Counted from the stretch's first letter, positions 42,870 to 51,790 are shown. The stretch: 64,000 nucleotides of DNA from Gandjariella thermophila (GCF_005405885.1 NZ_BJFL01000023.1:1-64000); one strand, 5' to 3'. Translations and numbers: made by a program. Notes: generated by a model from the letters alone, not told the origin.

Positions 42870-43665
42870 GTGGCTGGGGCCACGACCCCACGGGCGGCTG
42901 GCCTGCCCGTGGAGATGACGAGTTTCATCAACCGCCAGGCCGAGGTCGACCGGGCGCGGAGCCTGGTGCGCTCATCGCGGCCGCTGACCCTGACCGGCGC
43001 CGGCGGGGTGGGCAAGACCCGGCTGGCGTTGCGGGTGGCCCGGGGGATGGGCCGGTCGTTCCCGGACGGGATGTGGTTCGTCGATCTCGCCCCGCTGCGG
43101 AATCCGGCGTTGCTGGCGCACACCGTCGCCCAGACCCTGGAACTGGCCGACCAGGCGGCGCACGATCCGGTGGACGTCCTGGTGAGCTACCTGCGTCCCA
43201 GGCGGCTGCTGCTGGTGCTGGACAACTGCGAGCGGGTGCGGTGCCGAAGCATCAGCGAGGAGCGCGGTGACATCTGGGCGCTGTCCTGGGCACTGTGGAC
43301 CTTGGCGCTGGTCGAGTGGAGCAGGGGCCGGCCGGGCCTGGCGGCCGAGTACGCGCGGCAATGCCTGCGGATCAAGCACGTCTTCCACGATGCGCTGGGC
43401 GTGGCCTGCGCCCTGGACATGCTGGCCTGGACGGCCGCGGCCGAGGGGGGCCGACGACCGCGCCACGGTGCCGCTGGGTGCCGCCCAGACCACCTGGCTG
43501 ACCATCGGGGAACCCCAGGCCGGCGCTCCCGAGCTGGTCGCCTCGCACGAGGCGAGCGAGGCCGCCGTCCGGCGGGCGCTGGGGGACAGGGCGTTCGACG
43601 AGGCGTTCAAGCGCGGCATGGACTATGAGGTCGACCAGGCCGTCGACTACGCCCTCGCCCGCTAG
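42870..43665 (+). pseudogene. Decayed LuxR-type STAND ATPase regulator
   Basis: The first 120 residues match the start of the intact paralogue that follows (EMTSFINRQAEVDRARSLV, Walker A GAGGVGKTRLA, SFPDGMWFVDLAPLRN, RLLLVLDNCERV). At about 43240 the sequence jumps to the late TPR region (ALSWALWTLALVEWSRGRPGLAAEYARQCLRIKHVFHDALG), deleting roughly 450 residues. At a run of six G (43445-43450) the frame shifts. The new frame continues the family sequence (ALGDRAFDEAFKRGMDYEVDQAVDYALAR) and stops at 43665, so the C-terminal LuxR HTH is also absent. The gene is broken in at least three ways. Confidence 0.88.
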
Positions 43666-43730
43666 CCGAGCCCGGCCCTCGGTCCGTCTCCGGCGTCGCG
43701 ACCACGGCTGACAGGGGGTTCGAGACAGAG

Positions 43731-46064
43731 ATGGTCGACCCGGCGGGTGGGCACCAGCGCTACCGGCCCCTGCCGCTCGAGCTGAGCAGCTTCGTGGGCC
43801 GCCGGTCGGAGGCGCGCGAGGCGAGGAAGGCGCTGAGCAGCGGGCGCCTGCTGACCGTCACCGGGCCCGCCGGGGTCGGCAAGACGCGACTGGCGCTCCA
43901 CGTCGCCGACCGCCTCCAGCGCACCTTCCCCGACGGGGTCTGCCTGATCGAGCTGGCCGAACTGCGCGACGCGGCGCTGGTGGCCGATGTGGTCGCGGAC
44001 AGCCTGGGCGTGCGCGGCCCATCCTCCGGCCCCGCCGTCAACGTGGTCATCGGCCACCTGAAGGCCGACCGCGTTCTGCTGGTGCTCGACAACTGCGAGC
44101 ACCTGGTCGACGCCTGCGCGGACCTCGTCGACGCGCTGCTGCGGTTCTGCCCACGGGTACACGTGCTGGCCACCAGCCGCCAGCCGCTCGGCGTGTACGG
44201 CGAGCACATCCTGCGGATCGGGCCGTTGGCGGTGCCCAGCGCGGAGAACGTCCCGGCACCACGGTCGCTGCTGGCCTGCGACGCCGTCCGGCTGTTCGTC
44301 GACCGGGCCACCGCCGTGCTGCCCGAGTTCGCCGTCTCGCAGGAGAACAGCGCCGTGCTCGCCCGGTTGCTGCGCAGCCTGGAGGGCGTCCCCCTGGTGA
44401 TCGAACTGGCCGCGCGGTGGCTGTCCTCGCTGTCGCTGGACCAGATCGAGCAACGCGTGCGCCTACACCGCTACGGGCTGCTGACCACCGGCTCGCGCGT
44501 CGACCCGGACCGCCACCGCACCCTGCGGGGGCTCATCGACTGGAGTTACGAACTGTGCACCGAGGCCGAGCGCCTGGTATGGCGGCGCGCGTCGATGTTC
44601 TCCGGCGGTTTCGACGCGGCCGCCGCCGAGTACGTCTGCCAGGGCGGCGGACTGGCCGCCGACGACGTACCGGGCGTGCTCACCTCGCTGGTCCACAAGT
44701 CGCTGCTGTTCTACGAGCAGGCCGGCGGCACGGTGCGCTACCGGATGCTGGAGACCATCCGCGACTACGGCCAGCACAGCCTCGCCGCCGAGGACGAGCA
44801 TGGCCGGGTCCGCCACCGGCACCGCGACTACTACGCGCGGCTGGTCCGGCAGTGGGACGCTGAGTGGGTCGACGGCGACCAGGTCGCCTGGGTGGACCGG
44901 CTGCGCCGGGACCACGCCAACCTGCGGGCGGCGCTGCACTGCTGCGCCGAGCAGCCGGGCGGGGCCGTCACCGGGTTGCGCATGGCCAGCCTGCTGGACG
45001 ACTACTGGGGTATCTGCGGCCTGCACACCGAGGCCCGCTACTGGCTCGACACCCTGCTGCGGGTGGCACCCGCGGCCGCGCCCGAACGTGCGAGCGCGCT
45101 GCGGACGGCCGGTTGGTTCGCCCTGCTACAGGGCAACGTCGACGTCGCCAACCGGCTGCTGGCCGAGGCCGCCGAGGTGGCCGATCGCGTGGGTGACCGC
45201 GTCGAAGCCGCCTACGTCACCCACGCGCGGGGCATGGCCGCCCTGTTCACCGGGCATCACGACACCGCCGTCGGGCTGTTCGGCGAGGCCCTGGCGGGCT
45301 TCCGCGCGCTCGACAGCCGGCGAGGCAAGATTTTCGCGCTGTTCAGCCTGGCGCTCGCCCTGGGCTGGCAGGGGGACCACGACCAGGCACTCGCCCTCCT
45401 CCAGGAATGCCTGGCCGGCACCGTCGAGGTCGGTCAGACCTTCTGGCGGTCCTACGCGCTGTGGGCGGTCTCCTACGTCGAGGTGCTCCGCGGCGCGCCC
45501 GACCGGGCCGAGCACGCCGGCCGGCAGGCGCTGCAGATGCACTGGCAGCTGGACAACAAGCTGGGCTTGGCCTTCTCGATCGACACGATCGCGTGGATCG
45601 AGCACCTGCGCGGCGATCCCGCCCGGGCCGCCACCCTGTTCGGAGCGGCCGAGGCCGTCTGGGACCGGATCGGCGCCGCGCCCGGCTACTACCTGCCCTT
45701 CGCCGGCCCGCACGACGAGTATCTCCAGCGGACCCGGACCGTGCTCGGTGCCCGGCGCTTCGCCGCCGCCTTCCAACGGGGCCGAGAACTCCCGATTGAG
45801 CAGGCGGTCGACTACGCCGTGGCGGCGAGGTCGCCCAAGACACCCACATCCCCGGCTCCGCCGCGCGAGCCGCCGCTGACCCGGAGGGAACGACAGATCG
45901 CCGAACTGGTCGCCGCCGGCTTGAACAACAGGGAGATCAGCGATCAGCTGGTGATCTCGCGGCGCACCGCCGAGGCGCACGTCCAGCACATCCTGGTCAA
46001 ACTGGGATTCACCTCGCGCACCCAGATCGCGGCGTGGATCTCCGCGGGGCCGCCGACCGGCTGA
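43731..46064 (+). CDS. LuxR-family STAND ATPase transcriptional regulator
   Basis: The 777-aa regulator has an NB-ARC-like ATPase (Walker A GPAGVGKT at 45-52; Walker B VLLVLDNCEHL; ATSRQPLGV sensor; GVPLVIELAAR), a winged helix (SYELCTEAERLVWRRASMFSGGF) and a TPR-like region (about 370-690). It ends in a LuxR HTH (about 705-770: LTRRERQIAELVAAGLNNREISDQLVISRRTAEAHVQHIL). It is the intact relative of the decayed copy just upstream. Such proteins are ATP-dependent switches activated by a ligand or partner; none is evident. The start ATG has only a weak purine-rich SD. Confidence 0.92.
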   Translation: MVDPAGGHQRYRPLPLELSSFVGRRSEAREARKALSSGRLLTVTGPAGVGKTRLALHVADRLQRTFPDGVCLIELAELRDAALVADVVADSLGVRGPSSGPAVNVVIGHLKADRVLLVLDNCEHLVDACADLVDALLRFCPRVHVLATSRQPLGVYGEHILRIGPLAVPSAENVPAPRSLLACDAVRLFVDRATAVLPEFAVSQENSAVLARLLRSLEGVPLVIELAARWLSSLSLDQIEQRVRLHRYGLLTTGSRVDPDRHRTLRGLIDWSYELCTEAERLVWRRASMFSGGFDAAAAEYVCQGGGLAADDVPGVLTSLVHKSLLFYEQAGGTVRYRMLETIRDYGQHSLAAEDEHGRVRHRHRDYYARLVRQWDAEWVDGDQVAWVDRLRRDHANLRAALHCCAEQPGGAVTGLRMASLLDDYWGICGLHTEARYWLDTLLRVAPAAAPERASALRTAGWFALLQGNVDVANRLLAEAAEVADRVGDRVEAAYVTHARGMAALFTGHHDTAVGLFGEALAGFRALDSRRGKIFALFSLALALGWQGDHDQALALLQECLAGTVEVGQTFWRSYALWAVSYVEVLRGAPDRAEHAGRQALQMHWQLDNKLGLAFSIDTIAWIEHLRGDPARAATLFGAAEAVWDRIGAAPGYYLPFAGPHDEYLQRTRTVLGARRFAAAFQRGRELPIEQAVDYAVAARSPKTPTSPAPPREPPLTRRERQIAELVAAGLNNREISDQLVISRRTAEAHVQHILVKLGFTSRTQIAAWISAGPPTG

Positions 46065-46086
46065 CCGGCGGGCCATGTCGCGGATG

Positions 46087-46293
46087 TCACACGTCCCGGA
46101 GGCGCTTGCCGTCGAGGGCGTCGAGCCCAAGCATCTCCAACAGGTTCGCGCAGTCGTCGGCGTCATCGGCGTGGCAGGCGACGGTGCGGGCCGCTCTGCC
46201 GTTCTGGATCTCGGTGTGGGCCTTGGCGATGGCTCGTTGTTCGGCGAACCGGCCGTGGTCTTGTACGGGGCTGGCGTGCCGTGCCCAGGTCAT
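46087..46293 (-). CDS. Small hypothetical protein next to tRNA-Arg
   Basis: The 68-aa protein (from ATG 46293) is hydrophilic and helical: HGRFAEQRAIAKAHTEIQNG, then CHADDADDCANLLEMLGL. AGGAAGG precedes the ATG by 6 nt, so it looks like a real gene. I recognise no named family, but short proteins ending in a DADDC..LL..LGL-like helix occur near integrative-element genes in actinomycetes (general impression, unchecked). Its position between a convergent LuxR gene and a tRNA with a nearby att-like repeat suggests a mobile-element remnant. Confidence 0.6.
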   Translation of the reverse strand: MTWARHASPVQDHGRFAEQRAIAKAHTEIQNGRAARTVACHADDADDCANLLEMLGLDALDGKRLRDV

Positions 46294-46617
46294 GCGGCAC
46301 CTTCCTGCGATCCGCCACGACCGGTGGGCGGTCACGGCGGGAACGCGAGCGGCATCGTCTACACGGGCGAACCTCCGGGCGGCGGCGTGCCCGGCGTAGA
46401 TCATCGGGGGAAGTCGGGGCCGGGAAACGCACCCATCATGGCACCCACGGTGGGGGGACACCAGGCCTCGAACCTGCGCGGAAGATCGTGCGGGAACGCC
46501 GTGGCACCCCTGATGACGGACCCTACGGCCCGTGTGACGCCTGTTCCCGCCTGATCGACACTGGCGGACTTTCCGCATGTCGATGCGGGTAACGGTGCTT
46601 CAAAGGATGGTCCGCTG
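46294..46617. other. Intergenic region with a partial tRNA-Arg repeat
   Basis: The 324-bp stretch between the small gene and the tRNA has no convincing gene. It contains a 17-bp near-copy of the tRNA T-arm (46462-46478), described separately. Short open frames here lack ribosome-binding sites and family similarity. Confidence 0.6.
46462..46478. repeat. att-like repeat of the tRNA-Arg T-arm
   Basis: CAGGCCTCGAACCTGCG differs by one base from CAGGACTCGAACCTGCG in the tRNA gene (46627-46643), in the same orientation, 165 bp away. Duplicated tRNA 3' segments are typical of integration by tyrosine recombinases, so this could be an old att scar. T-arm sequences are conserved, however, so a decayed tRNA fragment is the alternative. 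Confidence 0.45.
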
Positions 46618-46690
46618 TGCCCCCGGCAGGACTCGAACCTGCGACCCAGAGATTAGAAGTCTCTCGCTCTGTCCGCTGAGCTACGGGGGC
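46618..46690 (-). tRNA. tRNA-Arg (anticodon TCT)
   Basis: The complement folds as a full cloverleaf: acceptor GCCCCCG/CGGGGGC with discriminator A, D-arm GCTC/GAGC, anticodon arm AGAGA-CTTCTAA-TCTCT (anticodon TCT), and T-arm GCAGG-TTCGAGT-CCTGC. CCA is not encoded. It reads AGA codons, which are rare in high-GC genomes, and tRNA-Arg genes are frequent integration targets. Confidence 0.97.
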
Positions 46691-47135
46691 CAGGCGACCG
46701 CGCGGCGCCGCGACCGCGGCGCATCCGGTCCCATGCTTCACATCGCTCGTCACGCCTGGACCGTTTCGGATTACGCATCGGAAGGACGAAGACGCAGGTC
46801 AGCGGCGTGGCGGGAAGAAGGCGCGCAGCAGGCTAGGCGAATCTGACCATGCTGGCGCGGCCGGCGGGGCCGTCGTTCCGGCGCCGGCCGTGGCTTGCGG
46901 GCAGGCGGCCGACCTGCCGGGGCGTGCCGTTGGTCGCCGCCCGGCCGAGCGTCGACGACCGCAACGCGTGCGCGGTTGCGCAACCGCTGAGCATGTCACC
47001 GACTCTACCAACCACCCCGCTGACCAGCAGGATTACTGATGGTGACCGACGGCGGTGACGCCAAGGCGCGGGAGCGCTTCCATGCCGTGACGGCCCCGCG
47101 AACAGGAAGGATGCGCCGCGACCTACCCTCGTGAG
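46691..47135. other. Intergenic region upstream of the CopD-CtaG gene
   Basis: I see no supportable gene in these 445 bp; open frames on both strands are short, Arg-rich and lack SD sites. It contains a perfect 16-bp palindrome (46972-46987) and, at its right end, a -10 element (TACCCT, 47124-47129) placed 6 nt before the GTG of the next gene. Confidence 0.6.
46972..46987. promoter_or_regulatory. Perfect 16-bp palindrome upstream of the CopD-CtaG gene
   Basis: GCGGTTGCGCAACCGC is fully self-complementary. It lies 148 bp before the GTG start of the copper-protein gene and is the strongest symmetric element of the region, a candidate regulator-binding site. Confidence 0.4.
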
Positions 47136-49172
47136 GTGTCGCACGAAGCCACCCCGGCCGCACCGGCAGGTGTCGACGTGGCCGCGGCGCCGCGCCAGCG
47201 CGCCCGGCTCGCCCCGTTGCTGCTGTGCTGCGTCGTGCTCGCCGCCCTGCTGGCCGCCGCGCTGGTGTCGCTGTCCGGTTCCCGCCAGTACCTGATCTAC
47301 GGGTTGCCCGACCCGGGAGCCTTCACCAGCTACGGGCTGACCGTGGTCCGCGTGCTCACCGAGACGGGCGCGGTGCTGACCATCGGGTCGCTGCTGTTCG
47401 CTGCCTTCCTGGTGCCGCAGCAGCGTTCCGGGCTGCTGGCCGCCGACGGGTACGCGGCGTTGCGCACCGCGGGCTGGGCTGCGCTGCTGTGGTTCGCCGG
47501 CGCACTGCTCTCCGTGCCGTTCACCGCGGCCGACCAGGCCGGTCGACCGGTCGGCCAGATGCTCAACCCGACCACGCTGCTGCCCATGGTGGACGCCCTG
47601 GAGCAGGCCAAGGCGTGGGCGCTGACCGCGTTGATCGCGTTGCTGGTCACCGTCGGCTGCGCGCTGGTGCTGTCCTGGGGCTGGGCCACGACGCTGTTCT
47701 TCGTGTCGGTGTTCGGGCTGGTGCCTGTCGCCGTGTCGGGCCACTCGGCCAGCGGCGGTTCGCACGACGTGGCCACCAACAGCCTGCTGTTCCATCTGGT
47801 GGCGGCCGCGCTGTGGGTGGGTGGCCTGGTGGCGCTGCTCGCCCACGCCCGGCGCCGCGGAGCGCACCTGGGCCTGGCCACCTCGCGCTTCTCCACGGTG
47901 GCGCTGGGCTGCTGGCTGGTGATGGCTGCGTCCGGCGTGCTCAACGCGCTGGTCCGGCTGCCCGTGCATGACCTGCTGCGCAGCACCTACGGCCTGCTCG
48001 TGCTCGCCAAGATCGTCCTGCTGCTGGCCCTGGGGTTGTTCGGCTACCTGCAGCGGCAGCGCGGCGTGCGCGCGGTGACCGGCACCGGGTCACGGGCCGC
48101 GCTGGTGCGGTTGGCCGCGGTGGAGATCCTGGTGATGTTCACCACGCTGGGTGTGGCTGCGGCGCTGAGCCGCACCCCGCCGCCGGCCGACGCGGCCACC
48201 CGGCCGAGCACCACCGAACTGCTCGTCGGCTACGACCTCGCCGGCCCGCCGACGCTGCTCCGGCTGTTCCTCGACTGGCGCTTCGACCTGCTGTACGGCA
48301 CCGCCGCGATCGGCGCCGCGGTGCTCTACCTGGCCGGCGTGCGCCGGCTGCGGCAGCGGGGAGACGCCTGGCCGGTGGGCCGCACGGTGGCCTGGCTGGC
48401 CGGCTGCGGCAGTGTGCTGCTGGCCACGTCGTCCGGCATCGGCCGGTACGCGCCCGCGATGTTCAGCGTGCACATGGGCAGCCACATGATCCTCAACATG
48501 ATGGCGCCGATCCTGCTGGTGCTCGGCGGCCCGGTGACGCTCGCGCTGCGCGCGCTGCCCGCGGCCGGCAAGGACGATCCGCCCGGTCCCCGGGAATGGC
48601 TGCTGGCGTTCGTGCACTCGCCGGTGGCCCGGGTGCTCACCCACCCCATCGTGGCGCTCGCCCTGTTCGTCGGGTCGTTCTACGTCCTGTACTTCTCCGG
48701 GCTGTTCGACACCGCGCTCAACTACCACTGGGCGCACCTGGCGATGAACGCCCACTTCCTGCTCACCGGCTACGTCTTCTACTGGCCGATCATCGGCATC
48801 GACCCGGCCCCGCGCCGGCTGCCCGCGCTGGGACGGCTCGGCCTGCTGCTCGCCTCGATGCCGTTCCACGCGTTCTTCGGGGTCATCCTGATGAGCCGGC
48901 AGACGGTGATCGGGGAGACCTTCTACCGGTCGCTGGCCCTGCCGTGGGTCACCGACCTGCTGTCCGAGCAGCGGCTCGGCGGCGGCATCGCGTGGGCGGC
49001 CGGAGAGGTGCCGCTGATCGTCGTGGTCATCGCGCTGCTCGCGCAGTGGGCGAAGGCCGACGAGCGGCAGGCCCGCCGCTCGGACCGGCGCGCCGACACC
49101 CGGGGCGACGAGGAACTCGCCGCGTACAACGCGATGCTGCGCCAACTCGCCGAGCGCGGTCCCGGCCGGTGA
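47136..49172 (+). CDS. CopD-CtaG fusion membrane protein (copper/cytochrome oxidase assembly)
   Basis: The 678-aa membrane protein has about 14-16 TM helices. The N-terminal half (about 25-345) resembles CopD copper-resistance proteins (VSGHSASGGSHDVATNSLLFHLVAAALWVGGLVAL with conserved His). The C-terminal half (about 370-650) is a CtaG/caa3-type assembly domain (MFSVHMGSHMILNMMAPILLVLGGP, HWAHLAMNAHFLLTGYVFYWPIIGIDP, SMPFHAFFGVILMS). It probably delivers copper to the CuB site of the aa3 oxidase; ctaD lies about 22 kb away. No SD precedes the GTG, but TACCCT lies 6 nt upstream, so the mRNA may be leaderless. Confidence 0.9.
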   Translation: MSHEATPAAPAGVDVAAAPRQRARLAPLLLCCVVLAALLAAALVSLSGSRQYLIYGLPDPGAFTSYGLTVVRVLTETGAVLTIGSLLFAAFLVPQQRSGLLAADGYAALRTAGWAALLWFAGALLSVPFTAADQAGRPVGQMLNPTTLLPMVDALEQAKAWALTALIALLVTVGCALVLSWGWATTLFFVSVFGLVPVAVSGHSASGGSHDVATNSLLFHLVAAALWVGGLVALLAHARRRGAHLGLATSRFSTVALGCWLVMAASGVLNALVRLPVHDLLRSTYGLLVLAKIVLLLALGLFGYLQRQRGVRAVTGTGSRAALVRLAAVEILVMFTTLGVAAALSRTPPPADAATRPSTTELLVGYDLAGPPTLLRLFLDWRFDLLYGTAAIGAAVLYLAGVRRLRQRGDAWPVGRTVAWLAGCGSVLLATSSGIGRYAPAMFSVHMGSHMILNMMAPILLVLGGPVTLALRALPAAGKDDPPGPREWLLAFVHSPVARVLTHPIVALALFVGSFYVLYFSGLFDTALNYHWAHLAMNAHFLLTGYVFYWPIIGIDPAPRRLPALGRLGLLLASMPFHAFFGVILMSRQTVIGETFYRSLALPWVTDLLSEQRLGGGIAWAAGEVPLIVVVIALLAQWAKADERQARRSDRRADTRGDEELAAYNAMLRQLAERGPGR

Positions 49173-49173
49173 C

Positions 49174-49213
49174 CGGGGCCGTTCCGGGCCGGAGGTGGTC
49201 CGGAACGGCCCCG
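49174..49213. terminator. Bidirectional terminator between convergent genes
   Basis: A perfect 14-bp stem (CGGGGCCGTTCCGG / CCGGAACGGCCCCG) with a 12-nt loop starts 2 bp after the CopD-CtaG stop and ends before the stop of the leftward ABC permease gene at 49219. It can end both transcripts. Confidence 0.88.
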
Positions 49214-49218
49214 ATCCG

Positions 49219-50058
49219 TCACGGCCGGCGGAAGCCGGGTACCGCGAACGCGACACCCAGCACGGCCAGCAGCAGGCTGGTGACCAGCGCCGACACCACT
49301 CCGGTGCCGACCGGCATGGCCAGCGCGAGGTTGCGGGCCGCGTCCACCGCGTAGGTCAGCGGGTTGACCTTCGCGACCGCCTGCAGCCAGCCGGGCAGGC
49401 CGCTGACCGGCACGTACGCGCTGGAGGCGAACATCAGCGGAAACATGGCCAGGAATCCGACCGACTGCATCGCCTCCGCGTTGCGCAGCCACGACCCGAG
49501 CGCGAGGAACACCCAGGCCAGGCCCCAGCTCACCACCAGGCCGAGGAGCAGCGCGGCGACCACGCCGGTCCACCCGCCGGCCGGCGAGAAACCGAACACC
49601 ACGGTGGCGAACAGCACCATGATCACCAGCTGGACGGCGGACCGTGCCAGGTCGGCCAGGCTGCGGGCGACGAGGACGGAGCTCAGCCGGATGGGCAGCG
49701 ACCGGAACCGGGCCAGCACGCCGCTCTTCATGTCGGTCACCAGCCCGATGCCGGACTGCAGCGCCGAGCCGATGCCGGTGGTGACGATGATGGCCGGCAT
49801 CAGATAGTTGATGTAGCTGACCCCGGCCGGGAAGCCGGGGGTGTGCGCGATGCTGCTGAACACCTGGCTGAACAGGGCCAGCATGACCAGCGGCTGCAGT
49901 AGGTTGAACACGATCAGCCTTGGGTCGCGGATGATCGCGCGCAGGGACCGGCCGGTGAGCACCAGGATCTGGGTGGCCACGCCGGTGCCGTGCCAGCCGC
50001 TGCGGGCCGGCTCCGCTCTGCTGCCGGCCCGCTCGGGCGTGTTCAGGGTTGTCGTCAT
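49219..50058 (-). CDS. ABC-2 permease, daunorubicin-resistance (DrrB-like) type
   Basis: The 279-aa protein has six TM helices and DrrB-type motifs: RSLRAIIRDPRLIVFNLLQPLVML, YLMPAIIVTTGIGSALQSGIGLVTDMKSGVLARFRSLPI, and NPLTYAVDAARNLAL. It is the membrane part of a drug exporter with the DrrA-like ATPase upstream. The ATG at 50058 is 20 bp after the ATPase stop. The operon TetR-ATPase-permease is probably controlled at a 44-bp palindrome upstream. Confidence 0.93.
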   Translation of the reverse strand: MTTTLNTPERAGSRAEPARSGWHGTGVATQILVLTGRSLRAIIRDPRLIVFNLLQPLVMLALFSQVFSSIAHTPGFPAGVSYINYLMPAIIVTTGIGSALQSGIGLVTDMKSGVLARFRSLPIRLSSVLVARSLADLARSAVQLVIMVLFATVVFGFSPAGGWTGVVAALLLGLVVSWGLAWVFLALGSWLRNAEAMQSVGFLAMFPLMFASSAYVPVSGLPGWLQAVAKVNPLTYAVDAARNLALAMPVGTGVVSALVTSLLLAVLGVAFAVPGFRRP

Positions 50059-50078
50059 GGATTCTCGTCGCTTTCGAC

Positions 50079-51023
50079 TCAGGCGGCGGACGGTTGGTGG
50101 GCGAGGGTGAGGTACACGTCGTCGAGCGTCGGCTCGGCCAGGGCGAGTTCGGCGACCTCGATCGAGGCGTCGTCCAGCGCGCGTACCACGGCGGCGAGGT
50201 CGGTGGACGCGGTCACCGGGGTGGTCACCGCGTGCCGCTCTGGGTTGTGCACGGGGTGCAGCCCGGCCCCGGCGAGCGCGGCGACGGCCCGGTCGCCGTC
50301 CGCGGGCTGGCCCAGCGTGACCGTGACCGTGCGCTGCCCCACCTGGGCCTTCAGTTCGTCCGCGGTGCCGGAGGCGACCACCCGGCCCGCGGAGAGCACC
50401 GTGATCGAGTCGGCCAGCCGGTCCGCCTCCTCCAGGTACTGGGTGGTCAGCAGCACCGTGGTGCCGTCGTCGACGAGTTCCTCGACGATCTCCCACATGC
50501 CCAGCCGGCTGGCCGGGTCCAGTCCCGTGGTCGGCTCGTCCAGGAAGATCACCTCCGGCCGGCCGACCAGGCTGGCGGCCAGGTCGAGCCGTCGCCGCAT
50601 GCCGCCCGAGTAGGTCCGGGCCGGCCGGCGCGCCGCCTGCCCGAGGTCGAAGATCTCGAGCAACTCGCCGGCCCGCTGCGCGGCCTCCTTCCGGGAGGCG
50701 CCGAGCAGCCTGGCGATCAGTATCAGATTGTCCAATCCGGACAGTTGCTCGTCCACAGACGCGAACTGGCCGGTGAGCCCGATCCGGCTGCGCACCTGGT
50801 GGGCCTGGTGAACCACGTCGAATCCGGCCACCCTGGCCGTGCCACCGCTCGGCGGCAGCAGCGTGGTCAGCACGTTGACCAGGGTGGTCTTGCCCGCACC
50901 GTTGTGGCCCAGCAGGCCGAGCACGGTGCCCCTGGGCGCCTGGACGCTCACCTCGTCCAGCGCCCTGACCGTGCCAAAGGTCTTGCTGACCCGCACGGCC
51001 TCGATTGCCGGTTGGTCGGTCAC
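50079..51023 (-). CDS. ABC ATPase, DrrA-like
   Basis: The 314-aa ATPase has Walker A GHNGAGKTTLV (about 39-49), signature YSGGMRRRLDLAASL, Walker B VIFLDEPTTGLDP, switch TTQYLEEAD, and the C-terminal DrrA-type extension (RTVTVTLGQPADGDRAVAALAGAGL ... PTLDDVYLTL). This subfamily exports hydrophobic drugs such as daunorubicin. The GTG at 51023 directly abuts the TAA of the TetR gene, so the two are translationally coupled. Confidence 0.94.
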   Translation of the reverse strand: MTDQPAIEAVRVSKTFGTVRALDEVSVQAPRGTVLGLLGHNGAGKTTLVNVLTTLLPPSGGTARVAGFDVVHQAHQVRSRIGLTGQFASVDEQLSGLDNLILIARLLGASRKEAAQRAGELLEIFDLGQAARRPARTYSGGMRRRLDLAASLVGRPEVIFLDEPTTGLDPASRLGMWEIVEELVDDGTTVLLTTQYLEEADRLADSITVLSAGRVVASGTADELKAQVGQRTVTVTLGQPADGDRAVAALAGAGLHPVHNPERHAVTTPVTASTDLAAVVRALDDASIEVAELALAEPTLDDVYLTLAHQPSAA

Positions 51024-51779
51024 TTAACCGTTTCCCCCTCTGGTGGATGTGGTGTCGATCGCGCCGTGGAGGAACACGTCGACGAGTTGTTCCGCCGACG
51101 GCCGTTCCGCGGCGTGGCTCTCGCCCTGCATGCGGTTGGCGAAGATCAGTCCGAGCAGCAGCCGGGCGGCCTGCGGCGGCGCCACGCGCAGCCGGGCCGC
51201 CTCGGGTGCGAGCAGGTCGGCGATGGCCGCGGCGACCCGCTGCATGTTCCGCTCCATCTCGTTGCGCGGTTCGGCGTGCTCCCGCCGGGCCGTCCGGTCG
51301 GCGTGCGCGTCCTCCGGCTGCGGGTGGACGCCGGCCGAGCGCAGCGCGTGCGCCAGCCGCCAGATGCGGTCCAGGTAGCCGCCGACCACCTCCGAGACGG
51401 TGGTCATCCGTTCGGCCAGCGGCAGCGAGGTGCGGATCCCGGCGATCCGTTCCACCTCGGCGTCCGACCGTGCTGCCACCCGAAGGCAGCTCGTCAGCAG
51501 GTCGTGCTTGTCGCGGAAGGCGCGGAAGACGGTGCCCTCGGCGATGCCGGCGGCGGCGGCGATCTGGCTGGTGGTCACCGCGTCACCGCGTTCCAGCAGC
51601 AACGGGATGGTGGCCGCGATGATCGACTCGCGGCGCTCCTCGACGCTCATCGCGGGCGCCCGCCTGCGGTGACCCCGATCGGCGCGCACCCCGCCGCGGC
51701 CACGCTCGGCCGCGCGTTGTGCGCGCGCCGCCGCGCGGTCGGCTCGGCGCTGTCTGGGACTCGGTCGATGGTCGGTCAC
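51024..51779 (-). CDS. TetR-family regulator of the DrrAB-like exporter
   Basis: The 251-aa protein has an Arg-rich N-terminal extension of about 45 residues, then a TetR HTH (MSVEERRESIIAATIPLLLERGDAVTTSQIAAAAGIAEGTVFRAFRDKHDLL) and a helical ligand domain. The start is uncertain: GTG 51779 has GGGAGG immediately adjacent, while ATG 51650 would remove the extension but has a poorer SD. The two consecutive 20-bp palindromes (51791-51834) directly upstream make autoregulation very likely. It is the first gene of the exporter operon. Confidence 0.9.
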   Translation of the reverse strand: MTDHRPSPRQRRADRAAARAQRAAERGRGGVRADRGHRRRAPAMSVEERRESIIAATIPLLLERGDAVTTSQIAAAAGIAEGTVFRAFRDKHDLLTSCLRVAARSDAEVERIAGIRTSLPLAERMTTVSEVVGGYLDRIWRLAHALRSAGVHPQPEDAHADRTARREHAEPRNEMERNMQRVAAAIADLLAPEAARLRVAPPQAARLLLGLIFANRMQGESHAAERPSAEQLVDVFLHGAIDTTSTRGGNG

Positions 51780-51790
51780 CCTCCCAGTGT

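Noticed and set aside
42505-42891. N-terminal extension of the PBP to 42891
   Set aside because: The GTG at 42504 has a good SD (GGGAGG), and the upstream codons give Arg/Pro-rich sequence absent from the family.
46281-46592. A plus-strand reading with a CDAC...CRCG zinc-finger-like ending near the tRNA
   Set aside because: There is no ribosome-binding site and the rest of the frame is Arg-rich; the cysteine pattern is short enough to be chance.
48090-49256. A 388-codon open frame antisense to the CopD-CtaG gene
   Set aside because: It is a shadow of a membrane protein gene, with no SD and no family similarity.
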